DNA from: Pseudomonas sp. MWU16-30317 | Lineage (GTDB): Bacteria > Pseudomonadota > Gammaproteobacteria > Pseudomonadales > Pseudomonadaceae | DNA length: 64,000 bases | Assembly (NCBI RefSeq): GCF_020515695.1 | Contig: NZ_JAIWJA010000005.1 | Span: 471,316-535,315 of the forward strand | Direction: 5' to 3' | In this document: positions 1 to 8,338 of the stretch, one piece after another | How the letters are laid out: each line of letters begins with the position of its first letter | Numbering within the stretch: the stretch's first letter is position 1 | Notes under the pieces: model-generated | Seen by the model: only the letters and a program-made list of their open reading frames with translations | Databases searched by the model: none | Told to the model about the DNA's origin: nothing | Program-made: the position numbers and the translations under genes

Positions 1-30
1 GGCTATGCGTGGTTTGTCGATCTCAGGCAT
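1..30 (-). CDS. Start of an unidentified gene, cut by the window edge
   Basis: An ATG at 30 reading leftward opens a frame of ten codons (MPEIDKPRIA) that runs off the window. It begins four bases after the stop codon of the aldolase-like gene at 35-835 and on the same strand, so the two are probably translationally coupled members of one operon. Too little is visible to name a product. Only the start and the operon position are supported. Confidence 0.4.
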   Translation of the reverse strand, partial: MPEIDKPRIA

Positions 31-34
31 TGAT

Positions 35-835
35 TTATTCGCCACCCAACAACTTCCAGCGCGAATCTAGCATTTCAATGCGTTTGTCGTCTTCCTTCTC
101 GATCAGGCCGTAGTACTCGCGCTTGTTCTGCAGCCACAACAGCTCGAAGTGCACAGCGTTTAGCAGGCCTTTTTCGATATCGAGGGTGCGTAACGATTCG
201 GCGGCGTAGATGACCTTGCGGGTTTCAAAGCGCGCCAGGTGGTTGGCCTCGAGTTTCCTCAGCTCGCCGATGGCGTCGCTCGAAACACCACCGCCGACCA
301 CCAGTTCAAGGCCGGCGGCTTTGGCTGCAGTCCCGGTCTTAAGGGCGTACTCGGTGATGCGAGGGTCGTTGATGTCGTTACGGGTGAAACCGTGCGACAG
401 GGAGAAGTCGACGCGCCCGAACACCACGCCGTCCAGGCCGTTGGGCACGCTGGCTGCCTTGATCAGCGCATCCAGGTTGTTGAAGCCAGTGATGGTCTCG
501 AGGTTGAACAGGAACTTGGTGTCTTCCTGTTCCTCCTTGCTGTAGATCTTGTTCTTGGCCTCAATGAACTTTTGCACGGCGTAGGCCGACTCGATCATGG
601 GCGCGATGATGTATTCGACGCCGATCTGCTTGCTCTCGAGCAAGTCGCGAATGGCCTCGCAGCCTCCCACCTTGAGACCGATACCCAAGTCCGCCCGGCG
701 CGCCAGTTCGATCAGGCGCAGCAGCTCGTCGACGCGGGTGCCTTCGGCTTCGAACTCGGCCTTGACGGCCACGTAGCCATATTCCTGTTTACCGCGTTTG
801 AGGAGGTCCAGCATCTTGCGCTCACGACGGTTCAT
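35..835 (-). CDS. HpcH/HpaI aldolase / citrate lyase beta-like protein
   Basis: 266 residues with the TIM-barrel pattern of the HpcH/HpaI aldolase-citrate lyase family. An early KAEFEAEG strand is followed by EYIIAPMIESAYAV, the FNLETITGFNNLD segment, the metal/substrate-binding DGVVFGRVDFSLSHG segment and a late GGGVSSDAI strand. Members cleave or form carbon-carbon bonds on 2-oxo acids or CoA thioesters with a divalent metal; the substrate here is unknown. The length fits the short aldolase branch. It is cytosolic, with no signal peptide. A second gene starts four bases downstream, so it is probably the first gene of a small operon reading out of the window. The family call is firm and the substrate is open. 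Confidence 0.7.
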   Translation of the reverse strand: MNRRERKMLDLLKRGKQEYGYVAVKAEFEAEGTRVDELLRLIELARRADLGIGLKVGGCEAIRDLLESKQIGVEYIIAPMIESAYAVQKFIEAKNKIYSKEEQEDTKFLFNLETITGFNNLDALIKAASVPNGLDGVVFGRVDFSLSHGFTRNDINDPRITEYALKTGTAAKAAGLELVVGGGVSSDAIGELRKLEANHLARFETRKVIYAAESLRTLDIEKGLLNAVHFELLWLQNKREYYGLIEKEDDKRIEMLDSRWKLLGGE

Positions 836-1080
836 TTGACGCTCCTTGACTCAAATAACTTCAGGCCGGCTGGATGCGCCAGCGGCCTTCGCAGCAGCGA
901 GCCGGGCCCACAGCCGTGCCAGAAAAAAAGCCAGCCGCGATGGACGAGGCAGGCATCGACATTCAAAAAATTAGTGACCAAACATGAGCAAACTGTAGCA
1001 CAGAGCATCGCTTGCAAATGTGGCTGACAGTAGGCGTATCGGCCGCCGTCGAGCACGCTTGAATTCGCTGTATAGCTTGC

Positions 1081-1917
1081 CTAAACGGCAGGAGTCGGGG
1101 TATCGATCAACGCCTTTATCCGCCCCGCATCCACCGCCGACACCGGGTTATAAACAATCATCCCCAAATCCGGCCGCCCATCCACGGCAAACCCCGAATA
1201 CTCCAACTCGATCAACCCCAGCACCGGGTGATGCAGCTTCTTGGTCCCTTCACCGTGCACACGCACATCGTTATCTCGCCACAACCGGGCGAAGTGATCG
1301 CTGGCGGCGCACAGTTCATCCACCAGCTTGTTCACTTGCAAGGTTGCCCCGGCGCGCGCCGCATCGGCCCTGAACGCCGCCACCACGAAGCGCGCGATGT
1401 CGTCCCAGTCGTCCTGTTTGGCGCGCATGCGCGGGTTACAGAACATCAGCCGCAAGATGTTGCGCTGCGCCACCGGCAGCTGGCCGTAGTCGGTAAAGAC
1501 CACGGTCGCGGCGCGGTTCCAGGCCAGGACGTCCCAAGTGGCCGTCTTGATGATCACCGGGCTGGACTCGAAGCTGTCGAGCAGGCGCTGCAAGCGCGGC
1601 GTCACGCCGTCCGGCGCTTTGTAGACGACCTCGGGTAGATGGCCGAAGGCGAGCATGAACAGATGCTCGCGCTCCGGTTCGGTCATCAGCAAGCCCTGGG
1701 CGATGCGATTGAGCACCTGCGCGGAGGGCGCGCCTCCGCGGCCCTGTTCCAGCCAGGTGTACCAGGTGGCGCTGATATTGGCGCGCTGAGCGACTTCTTC
1801 ACGGCGCAGGCCGGGCGTGCGCCGGCGCGTTGCAGGCAGGCCGAAGGCTGCCGGGTCGAGGCGGCTGCGGCAGTCTTTGAGGTAGACCCCAAGGGGGTTC
1901 GCGAGCTGATCCGGCAT
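1081..1917 (-). CDS. XRE-type HTH regulator with MmyB-like ligand-binding domain
   Basis: 278 residues. Residues about 8-80 form an XRE helix-turn-helix, with RTPGLRREEVAQRANIS as first and turn helices followed by TWYTWLEQGR, a signature of the MmyB-like regulators. Residues about 100-265 match the MmyB-like ligand-binding domain (the TATWDVLAWNRAA segment and the HHPVLGLIELEYSGF segment). Such proteins often repress a divergently transcribed short-chain dehydrogenase. Here an SDR gene starts about 100 bases away on the other strand, which fits. The operator is presumably between 1918 and 2016; I could not define a clear palindrome there. Confidence 0.85.
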   Translation of the reverse strand: MPDQLANPLGVYLKDCRSRLDPAAFGLPATRRRTPGLRREEVAQRANISATWYTWLEQGRGGAPSAQVLNRIAQGLLMTEPEREHLFMLAFGHLPEVVYKAPDGVTPRLQRLLDSFESSPVIIKTATWDVLAWNRAATVVFTDYGQLPVAQRNILRLMFCNPRMRAKQDDWDDIARFVVAAFRADAARAGATLQVNKLVDELCAASDHFARLWRDNDVRVHGEGTKKLHHPVLGLIELEYSGFAVDGRPDLGMIVYNPVSAVDAGRIKALIDTPTPAV

Positions 1918-2016
1918 GTTGATCCTGTTAGTGCGTATACCCTGATAACGTCCCTACTTTTACAGGATAGAGACTAAGCGCAGGCTGCTGCCATATCAAC
2001 GACATGGGACAGGATC

Positions 2017-2901
2017 ATGCGTGTATTTCTTACGGGTGCTACAGGTTTTATCGGTTCCCGGGTGGCGGCCGAGTTGATCGACGCCGACCACCGAGTGCTG
2101 GGCCTGACTCGCTCGGATGCGGGCGCGCAGGCGCTCAAGGCGCTGGGGGCCGAGGTGCTGTATGGCGATATCGAGGACCTGCCGGGCCTGCAACGGGGGG
2201 CGGCTGCTTGTGAGGCGGTGATCCATACGGCGTTCGATCATGACTTCACGCACTTCGCCGACAACTGCCAGAAGGACTACCGCGCGATCATCGCCTTGGG
2301 CGCGGCGCTGGAGGGTTCCGAGCGGCCGTTGATCATCACTACTGGCGCTGCTGCGGGTTCTCCAGGGCCCGGACAGGCGGCGATCGAAGACCACTTCGAC
2401 CCCGAGCACCCCAATCCGCGCGTGGCCTCGGAGCTGGCCGGGCGCGAGTTGTCACAGCGTGGCGTTGACGTCAGGGTGATACGGTTGACGCAGATTCACG
2501 ACACTCTGAAGCAGGGGCTGGTGAGTTATCTCATCGCCCACGCCCAGCGCACCGGCCGCTGCGCTTATGTCGGCGAGGGCCTGAACAGCTGGTCGGCGGC
2601 CCATGTCGCAGACACCGCACGCTTGTATCGCCTGGTGCTGGAGAAGGGCACGGCGGGCATGCGGTATCACGCTTCGGCCGAGGTCGACGTGAGTTTCAAA
2701 AGCATCGCCCAGACCGTGGCACAGCGCCTGGACGTGCCGTTGGTGGCGTTATCCGCAGAAGAGGCCGTTGGGCATTTTGGCTGGTTGGCGACGTTCGTGG
2801 ACAAGGACTTGAAGGCCACGAGCGCCAAGACCCGCGCCGAGTTGGGCTGGGACCCGACAGGGGCGGGGCTGCTGGAGGATTTGCAACGCGCGCAGCTATA
2901 G
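2017..2901 (+). CDS. NAD(P)-dependent epimerase/dehydratase-type SDR oxidoreductase
   Basis: 294 residues of the extended/atypical short-chain dehydrogenase fold. The N-terminal dinucleotide motif is GATGFIGS (residues about 7-14), and the body has the AVIHTAFDHDF strand and a late segment typical of NAD-dependent epimerases. It would be a cytosolic NAD(P)H-linked oxidoreductase or epimerase of unknown substrate. The gene is divergent from the MmyB-type regulator at 1081-1917, a common regulator-target pair. The stop codon lies inside the first arm of a REP-like palindrome. Confidence 0.8.
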   Translation: MRVFLTGATGFIGSRVAAELIDADHRVLGLTRSDAGAQALKALGAEVLYGDIEDLPGLQRGAAACEAVIHTAFDHDFTHFADNCQKDYRAIIALGAALEGSERPLIITTGAAAGSPGPGQAAIEDHFDPEHPNPRVASELAGRELSQRGVDVRVIRLTQIHDTLKQGLVSYLIAHAQRTGRCAYVGEGLNSWSAAHVADTARLYRLVLEKGTAGMRYHASAEVDVSFKSIAQTVAQRLDVPLVALSAEEAVGHFGWLATFVDKDLKATSAKTRAELGWDPTGAGLLEDLQRAQL

Positions 2902-2985
2902 CGAAGGGGCTTGGCGCCGATTCGGTGTGTCAGCCACGGATGGCGTGCTGACACGACGCTGTCGGGGACAATCCCTCTCGCTACA
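2899..2985. repeat. REP-type inverted pair
   Basis: Two diverged arms, TAGCGAAGGGGCTTG at the left and CAATCCCTCTCGCTA at the right, enclose further dyads, as in Pseudomonas REP pairs. It lies between the convergent ends of the SDR and the beta-propeller gene. Confidence 0.6.
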
Positions 2986-2991
2986 GGTATT

Positions 2992-4176
2992 TCAGCGAGG
3001 GGGGCTGCGCAGTGAGGAGGGGCCGCCAGCGACCGGGATGCGCTTGCCGGTATCCACCAGTTTCTGCCCTTCGATGCTGTACAGCCCCAACTGGTGTTCG
3101 ACGTTGAACTGCACGATGACGTGCTTGCTGTCGGCGCTGAAAACGACGCCCTGTGCTGCGACACCATCGGCCACTTGCGACACCTGCGTGGCCTTGCCGT
3201 TCTTGATCGCGAACAGGGTTACGAGGCCGTGGGGGCGGGCGCCGGGGTTGTCGGGGGTGAGGTTGGAGCCGTCGATCGATTGGGCCGCGATCCATTTGCC
3301 GTCGGGGGAGATTGCCACGCCTTCAGGGGTGGCCGGTACGGTGAGGTGCTGCACCGCGCGGAATGGGGCCTTGGACACGTCGATCAGGGTCACGCTGTCC
3401 ACGTCCGCCGCCAGGCGCCCTTTGTAAGCCAGGCCGGCGAGGCCGACGTTGCTGACCACGGCCCAGTGGCCATCGCTGGAGGCATCGACGGTGTACGGCG
3501 CCACACCGGTGCTGACGCGGTCGCCGCTGTCGACCCATTTGCCGTCCTTGAGGTCCAGCACCGCGACGCCTTGTTCGTCACGCATGGCGGCCAGCGCGTG
3601 CTGGCCATCGTGGGTGAACACTACGCCGGCCAGGCGTTTGCTGCTGATGTTGATGGGGTCGAGCAGTGTCACCTGCTGCCCTTCGATACGCAGCGGCCGC
3701 ACGCTGCCGTCCACGCAGGTCACCAGGCCCCAGGTGCCGCTACGGTCAAACGCGACGGCTTGAGGATGGCTGCCGAGTTCGATGTGGGTGACCTTGGCGG
3801 GTTTGGCAGAGAGGTCGACCACTTGCAGGAAAGTGTCCATCAACAGCTTTTTGTTCGCCTGGTCATAGCGGGTGGGCGCAGCGATCAGCGCCAGTTTGCC
3901 GTCCGGGCTGATGGCAGCGGCCTGGGGTGGGCCTTGAATACCGTTTTCGATCTCGACGGTCTGGTTGACCTTGGGTGGGAAGACGCTGGCATCCAGCACC
4001 GTAAGGGTGTCCGGGACAGGGTTGGCGGGGTAGGTGTCGAGGCCTTGAGCGCGCTGGTACTTGCCGTCGTTCGAGGAAACCACCCAGTCGGCAGCGAAGG
4101 CAGAGTGCGCCGCAAACAGGGCCAGAAGGCAGACTGAAACCGGTTTCAGGGCGAAGCGAAAAGAAGGTGTGGTCAT
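2992..4176 (-). CDS. Periplasmic YncE-like beta-propeller protein
   Basis: 394 residues. A Sec signal peptide is visible (hydrophobic SVCLLALFAAHSAFA, cleavage predicted after about residue 28). The mature part is a series of repeats such as AAAISPDGKLALIA, GVVFTHDGQHALAA, GVAISPDGKWIAAQ and GVVFSADSKHVIVQ. These are the blades of a YncE/WD40-like beta-propeller. Such proteins are exported and of uncertain role, probably binding or scaffolding. No enzyme motif is seen. The gene stands alone, and the end of the protein (SSLRSPPR) lies next to a REP pair. Confidence 0.75.
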   Translation of the reverse strand: MTTPSFRFALKPVSVCLLALFAAHSAFAADWVVSSNDGKYQRAQGLDTYPANPVPDTLTVLDASVFPPKVNQTVEIENGIQGPPQAAAISPDGKLALIAAPTRYDQANKKLLMDTFLQVVDLSAKPAKVTHIELGSHPQAVAFDRSGTWGLVTCVDGSVRPLRIEGQQVTLLDPINISSKRLAGVVFTHDGQHALAAMRDEQGVAVLDLKDGKWVDSGDRVSTGVAPYTVDASSDGHWAVVSNVGLAGLAYKGRLAADVDSVTLIDVSKAPFRAVQHLTVPATPEGVAISPDGKWIAAQSIDGSNLTPDNPGARPHGLVTLFAIKNGKATQVSQVADGVAAQGVVFSADSKHVIVQFNVEHQLGLYSIEGQKLVDTGKRIPVAGGPSSLRSPPR

Positions 4177-4334
4177 GTGCTTTCCAGGTCCATCCAGGGT
4201 TGTCGAGAAGTGAGAGACCTCACTATATACATCGCTGGATGGCCCGAACTTAAAACATATTTCAGTGGTAATAACGCTCGCGGGGCCCTATCTGCAGCGC
4301 CTGGTTCACACTGCTGCGCAACCCTGGTGGTGCT

Positions 4335-4766
4335 TCAATCCAGCCGGTCGTAGAGGCGTTTGCCCATGCTGACATGGTGCTCGACGCTGTAGCCCAGTGA
4401 CTCGTAGAACGGCACGATCTCGGTGTTGGTATTGACCACTTGCAGGTTGATTTTCAAGCAGCCGAGGCGCACCAGCGCTGCCTCTGCGTGATGCACCAGG
4501 GCTTCGCCGATGCCTTGGCGGCGGTGGCCTGGGTCGACACTCACCGAGTACAGCCAGCCGCGGTGGCCGTCGTAGCCGGCGAGCACCGTGCCGACCACCT
4601 TGTCGCCGGCGAGGGCGACGAAGAACAACTGATCCGCGTGGGCCAGTTTCATGTCGATGGAGCGGCTTGGCAGGCGGTGTTCGGTGGGGTGATCGAAGAC
4701 GTTGTCCCACAGGGCGATGACGCTGGCCCGGTGCAGAGGATCGGAATAGTCGACGATAGCGTCCAT
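4335..4766 (-). CDS. GNAT-family acetyltransferase (YpeA-like)
   Basis: 143 residues if started at the ATG at 4766, which has AGAGG eight bases upstream. The open frame continues further upstream but only through non-coding REP sequence. The acetyl-CoA binding motif A is clear (SVDPGHRRQGIGEALV, about residues 70-85), followed by the LQVVNTNTEIVPFYESLGY motif B segment, an arrangement seen in YpeA/RimI-like N-acetyltransferases. The acceptor substrate is unknown. It is monocistronic, on the same strand as the DUF1835-like gene at 4993-6228 and separated from it by a REP unit. Confidence 0.85.
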   Translation of the reverse strand: MDAIVDYSDPLHRASVIALWDNVFDHPTEHRLPSRSIDMKLAHADQLFFVALAGDKVVGTVLAGYDGHRGWLYSVSVDPGHRRQGIGEALVHHAEAALVRLGCLKINLQVVNTNTEIVPFYESLGYSVEHHVSMGKRLYDRLD

Positions 4767-4880
4767 GGTCAGGCCTCTTGGCAAAGAGGTGGACGCTAGC
4801 GTCTGCGGGGGGTGGTTGTCCAGCCAGGAGGCGGCTGGATGCTGCTGGATGTATTCAGTGGCTGATGTGTGGGGGCATAG

Positions 4881-4912
4881 GGCCCTTTCGCGAGCAAGCT
4901 TTGCTCCCACAG
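4881..4912. repeat. REP unit
   Basis: A single Pseudomonas REP palindrome (CTTTCGCGAGCAAGCTTTGC core followed by TCCCACAG). It is in the spacer between the GNAT and DUF1835-like genes. Confidence 0.75.
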
Positions 4913-4992
4913 GTGTACGACCCAAGACCGGTCGACTCTGTGGGCGCAAGGGTGCGCGTTCGCGGTGAAGAGGCCCTGAAGCACATCGCAAA

Positions 4993-6228
4993 TCAGCCCC
5001 GCCAGACAGGCCGGCCATCGTCACCCATGGCCCAGTGCGGCTCGCGAGGTTGAATACAGACCCCGCCAATCCACCGCGGCGCATCCGCGTGGTCCGGCCA
5101 GTAGGCTTCACCTGCCAGCACTTGCTGCCCCAAGGCGGTCAATTGCAGTGGCCGCTGAGGCCAGTCCAATTGTTTTCCGGTTTCGCTGATCAAGGGCCTG
5201 GCGCCATCGATCAGCGGCCGCATCATGGCGTAGAACATCATGTCGCCCAGGTAGGGCAGCGGTTCACGTATCTCCATCAGCTCGGCAAACACTCGCCCGC
5301 ACGGCATTTCGCCGCCCTCCAGCAACGTCTGCAAGGCCAGGCGCTCGGTCAGTGACAGGCCATCGCGCACGCCGGGCAGCTCTTGCAGTTGTCGGCGCAG
5401 TGCGGGGGCGAGCAGCGGCAGGCTGGGGTGTTCAGCGTCGGCGATAGCCGCCAGCGCCAGCGGTGAAGCCGCACAGTAGGCGGCCCAAGTGCGGCGTGCG
5501 AGCGCCAGTGCTTCGGCCGTTACGGCCCGGCGTTGCGGCCATAGCCACGCCAGCAGGTCGGGGGCCAGTTGGCCGATGCCGATAAAGCGCTGCACCCCCG
5601 GCACGGCGTTGATCTGCACCAGTTCCAGGCGGTGCTCCGGCAGGCGATCGAGACCTGCCAGGGCGCTCACCAGAAACAGCTGGTCGTAGGCATCGGCTTC
5701 GCACCACAACACTCCAGGTGTGTCGCCCAATTGCGCCAGCCGGTCGTATTCGTGGTCGGTGCGCCGTTGCACATCGGCCAGCGGCAGGTTGAATACCTGA
5801 CTGATGTACTGGCTGCGTTGCGCGCGATACGCCTCAACCGGCAGTGCTTGCACCGGGCCCATGCACAGCGGGTCGGCCATCATCTGGAAGCGGCCCTTGA
5901 AACCGGCCAGGCGCAGGCTGTGTTCGATATCGTTGCCGCAACGCCAGTGGCAGCTGTTGGCCTCGTCGCTGGCGGTGAAATCCGGTTGGCGGGCGGCGAA
6001 GTCGATGGCATCGACATGCGCCTTGAGCTTGGGCCAGGTGGCGAAACCATAGCCGCGAGCGATCAGCCATTGGGCATCGGTCAGGGTGGCGGGCGATCGC
6101 TTGAGCTGGGCCTGATGCTTGGGCGCCGAGCCTGCGTGAAGTTCACGCAGCAGGTCCTTGGCTTGCTTCTTGAGCTGCTCGAGGTTGAGGCGGCCGTGGT
6201 GGGGCGAAAAAATGCGCGGTACGGACAT
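4993..6228 (-). CDS. DUF1835-like protein
   Basis: 411 residues. The N-terminus (LNLEQLKKQAKDLLRELHAG, then LTDAQWLIARGYGFATWPKL) is the short helical module often found at the head of ankyrin-like or DUF1835 proteins. Residues about 95-230 resemble the DUF1835 domain, with GNDIEHSLRLAGF, DPLCMGPVQALP and GVLWCEADAYDQLFLVSAL. No catalytic function is established for this family. It is predicted to be cytosolic and monocistronic. The start ATG at 6228 is preceded by AAGGAGCTC, a good ribosome-binding site. Confidence 0.65.
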   Translation of the reverse strand: MSVPRIFSPHHGRLNLEQLKKQAKDLLRELHAGSAPKHQAQLKRSPATLTDAQWLIARGYGFATWPKLKAHVDAIDFAARQPDFTASDEANSCHWRCGNDIEHSLRLAGFKGRFQMMADPLCMGPVQALPVEAYRAQRSQYISQVFNLPLADVQRRTDHEYDRLAQLGDTPGVLWCEADAYDQLFLVSALAGLDRLPEHRLELVQINAVPGVQRFIGIGQLAPDLLAWLWPQRRAVTAEALALARRTWAAYCAASPLALAAIADAEHPSLPLLAPALRRQLQELPGVRDGLSLTERLALQTLLEGGEMPCGRVFAELMEIREPLPYLGDMMFYAMMRPLIDGARPLISETGKQLDWPQRPLQLTALGQQVLAGEAYWPDHADAPRWIGGVCIQPREPHWAMGDDGRPVWRG

Positions 6229-6383
6229 ACGAGCTCCTTGAATGAACCTTGTCCGCTTTAAGGTCGGGAGTCGTAGCGAGAATGAGGGTGAATCAGGTCC
6301 TGGGCACAGCCCTTTCCGCGGATGGAGGCGCAGAGCACGCCTGGTCCGGGATGATACGAGGGTGAATGAGGGAGATCAACCGT

Positions 6384-6466
6384 GTCGCGAGGGGCTTGCC
6401 CGGAAAGATGCCAGGTCGGCGCTAATGCATCCGACCTGATATTTTCCGCGGCAAGCCCCTCGCTAC
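6384..6466. repeat. REP inverted pair (second REP family)
   Basis: TCGCGAGGGGCTTGCC and GGCAAGCCCCTCGCTA are complementary arms about 50 bases apart, with an inner AGGTCGG/CCGACCT dyad. The arms differ from the GCGAGCAAGC-type units seen elsewhere in the window. It sits between the divergent-side end of the DUF1835-like gene and the 3' end of the MFS gene. Confidence 0.7.
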
Positions 6467-6481
6467 AGTGGGGCGGCGCGA

Positions 6482-7810
6482 TCAGCTGGCCTTGATCCGC
6501 TCCACCGCCACTGGCGTAAGCCGTGGGGTGAGGAAGTGAATCACCACAATCGCTACCAGATACATACTGCCGGCCACGATAAAGATCGGCTGATACGACT
6601 TGAACACTTCAAGGATGTAGCCGTTGTAAGTGGTCATCAGCATGCCGCCCATGGCACCGGCCATGCCGCCGATACCGATCACCGAAGCCACCGCCTCTTT
6701 GGGAAACAGATCGGAAGGCAAGGTCATCAGATTCGCCGACCAGGCCTGATGCGCCGCCGCTGCCAGGCCGATGATCGCCACCACCAGCCACAGGCTGGAG
6801 ACGAACTGCGCGGTCACGATCGGGGTGACGGCCAATGCACACAGCAGCATGGTGGTCTTGCGCGACACGTTGGCCGAGCGGCCCAGTTTCATCTGCTTCG
6901 ACGAGCCCCAGCCACCCAACACCGAACCGACGTCGGCGAGGATATACACGGCAATCAGCGGCGGGCCGAACGATTTGAGGTCCAGGCCGTAGGTCTTGCC
7001 GAGGAAGTCCGGCAGCCAGAACAGGTACAGCCACCAGATCGGGTCGGTGAGGAACTTGCCGGCCGCATAAGCCCAGGTCTCGCGAAAGCCCAGCAGCTTG
7101 ACCCAGGAGATTTTCACTGGCGGGGCGCCGGCTGAAATGACGCTGTCATCGGACTGGATATAGGCCAGTTCCGCCGGGCTGACTTTCGAGTGCTCTGCCG
7201 GGCGACGGTACATGATCACCCAGGCGATCAGCCAAAAGGAGGTGACGATACCGATAGAGATGAACGCCGCGCGCCAGCCCCAGGCCAGAGTGATGGCCGG
7301 TACCAGCAGCGGGGTAACGATCGGGCCGAAGGCCGTACCGGCGTTGAAGATCCCGGTGGCCAGCGCCCGTTCCTTTTGCGGAAACCATTCCGACACGGCC
7401 TTGAGGCTGGACGGAAAGCTGCCCGACTCACCCAGCCCGAGGGTGAAGCGTGCCAGGGCGAACTGAGTGACCGTGGTGACCAGCCCGTGACCGATGCTGG
7501 CGATGGTCCAGATAGTGAAGGCCATGGCATAGCCGATGCGCACGCCGACCTTGTCGATGATGCGGCCGAACGTCAGGAAGCCGATGGCGTAGGCGCACTG
7601 GAACCAGAAGACGATGTTGGCGTAGTCGGTTTCCGACCACTTGAGTTCAGCGGCGAGGGTGGGCTTGAGGATACCGATCATCTGGCGATCGATGTAGTTG
7701 ATGCCGATGGCGATGAACAGCAGGGCGCAGATGATCCATCGGTAGCGGGTCAAGCGTGATTGCGGCACCGCTATTTGCGGCTGGAGCTGTGGAGGGACCT
7801 GTATTGTCAT
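6482..7810 (-). CDS. MFS transporter, ACS (hexuronate/anion:cation symporter) family
   Basis: 442 residues from the ATG at 7810, which has AAGGAAG about eight bases upstream. An ATG 17 codons further upstream lacks a site. About twelve hydrophobic segments are present. The first helix is followed by GINYIDRQMIGILKPTLA, typical of ExuT/GudP-like transporters, and the loop FTLGLGESGSFPSSLKAVSEWF is the ACS family signature. It is an inner-membrane proton-coupled uptake system, likely for a sugar acid. No catabolic enzymes for such acids lie next to it, so the substrate is not deducible. Confidence 0.85.
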   Translation of the reverse strand: MTIQVPPQLQPQIAVPQSRLTRYRWIICALLFIAIGINYIDRQMIGILKPTLAAELKWSETDYANIVFWFQCAYAIGFLTFGRIIDKVGVRIGYAMAFTIWTIASIGHGLVTTVTQFALARFTLGLGESGSFPSSLKAVSEWFPQKERALATGIFNAGTAFGPIVTPLLVPAITLAWGWRAAFISIGIVTSFWLIAWVIMYRRPAEHSKVSPAELAYIQSDDSVISAGAPPVKISWVKLLGFRETWAYAAGKFLTDPIWWLYLFWLPDFLGKTYGLDLKSFGPPLIAVYILADVGSVLGGWGSSKQMKLGRSANVSRKTTMLLCALAVTPIVTAQFVSSLWLVVAIIGLAAAAHQAWSANLMTLPSDLFPKEAVASVIGIGGMAGAMGGMLMTTYNGYILEVFKSYQPIFIVAGSMYLVAIVVIHFLTPRLTPVAVERIKAS

Positions 7811-8191
7811 TATTGCGGCTTCCTTTTTATTGTTATTGACCGTGTCTAGCGCGGCATCCATTTCATCGAGAAAGCGACAGCTTGAATGGACCTGTAGGAC
7901 ATCCTATGACGGGGTCCTGAGGCTGTCAACGCGGCTCACGACAGCACGAAATCCACTATTTTTGGCATTTTTACATCAACAAGTAGTGCAACCGCTCTAG
8001 CTCGCGGATTTGCGGCTTGGCATCGTTCAATCGGATAACACAGCAGCTCGTCGGTACGACTCCAGCGCCGCTATCGCTCCCGTGCGACTGTGCTCCGGCA
8101 GGGTGCAGGGATGCTCGCTTGGGGGGCATGAACGACGTTGAGCCTCGCGCAGTTACCTGTCTGCCCCAGTACGACCGCCCATCGCCGACCA
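7811..8191. other. Intergenic region between MFS gene and nitrate reductase promoter
   Basis: 381 bases with no supported gene. It must hold the leftward promoter of the MFS gene and the activator sites for the sigma-54 promoter at 8192-8207. I see no full NtrC-type palindrome that I would defend. Confidence 0.5.
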
Positions 8192-8207
8192 TGGCGCGAC
8201 CTTTGCA
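8192..8207 (+). promoter_or_regulatory. Sigma-54 (-24/-12) promoter of the nitrate reductase gene
   Basis: TGGCGCG, four bases, then TTGCA matches the RpoN consensus. The invariant GG and GC are exactly ten bases apart (8193-8194 and 8205-8206). Transcription should begin near 8218 and read through the attenuator leader. This fits nitrogen-controlled (NtrC-activated) nitrate assimilation. Confidence 0.75.
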
Positions 8208-8244
8208 TCGCCCTCACTCAGGTAATCCCCACAACCCGAACCAG

Positions 8245-8264
8245 ACACGACAAAGGCGCCGTGT
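8245..8264 (+). promoter_or_regulatory. ANTAR/NasT-type antiterminator hairpin, leader 1
   Basis: Seven-base arms (ACACGAC and GCCGTGT, one A-C mismatch) close a six-base loop AAAGGC with A at position 1 and G at position 4. These are the loop features reported for ANTAR-protein targets. The loop and 3' arm overlap the 5' arm of the terminator at 8252-8303, so the two structures exclude each other. The same loop is found in the leader of nirB. Confidence 0.7.
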
Positions 8265-8303
8265 TGCCCCGCTCATCGAGCGTAGGCAGCTGGCGCCTTT
8301 TTT
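8252..8303 (+). terminator. Leader terminator of the nitrate reductase gene
   Basis: AAAGGCGCC (8252-8260) pairs with GGCGCCTTT (8292-8300) followed by a run of T. The 31-base loop contains a nested GCTC/GAGC and TGCC/GGCA stem. It lies between the sigma-54 promoter and the start codon, so it is an attenuator rather than the end of another gene. Confidence 0.75.
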
Positions 8304-8338
8304 GTTTTGCACACCGCCACAAAGATGAGCGAGAGCCC

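Noticed and set aside
8199..8212. Hairpin GCGA...TCGC as first ANTAR hairpin of the reductase leader
   Set aside because: It coincides with the sigma-54 promoter, upstream of the predicted transcription start, so it would not be in the RNA.
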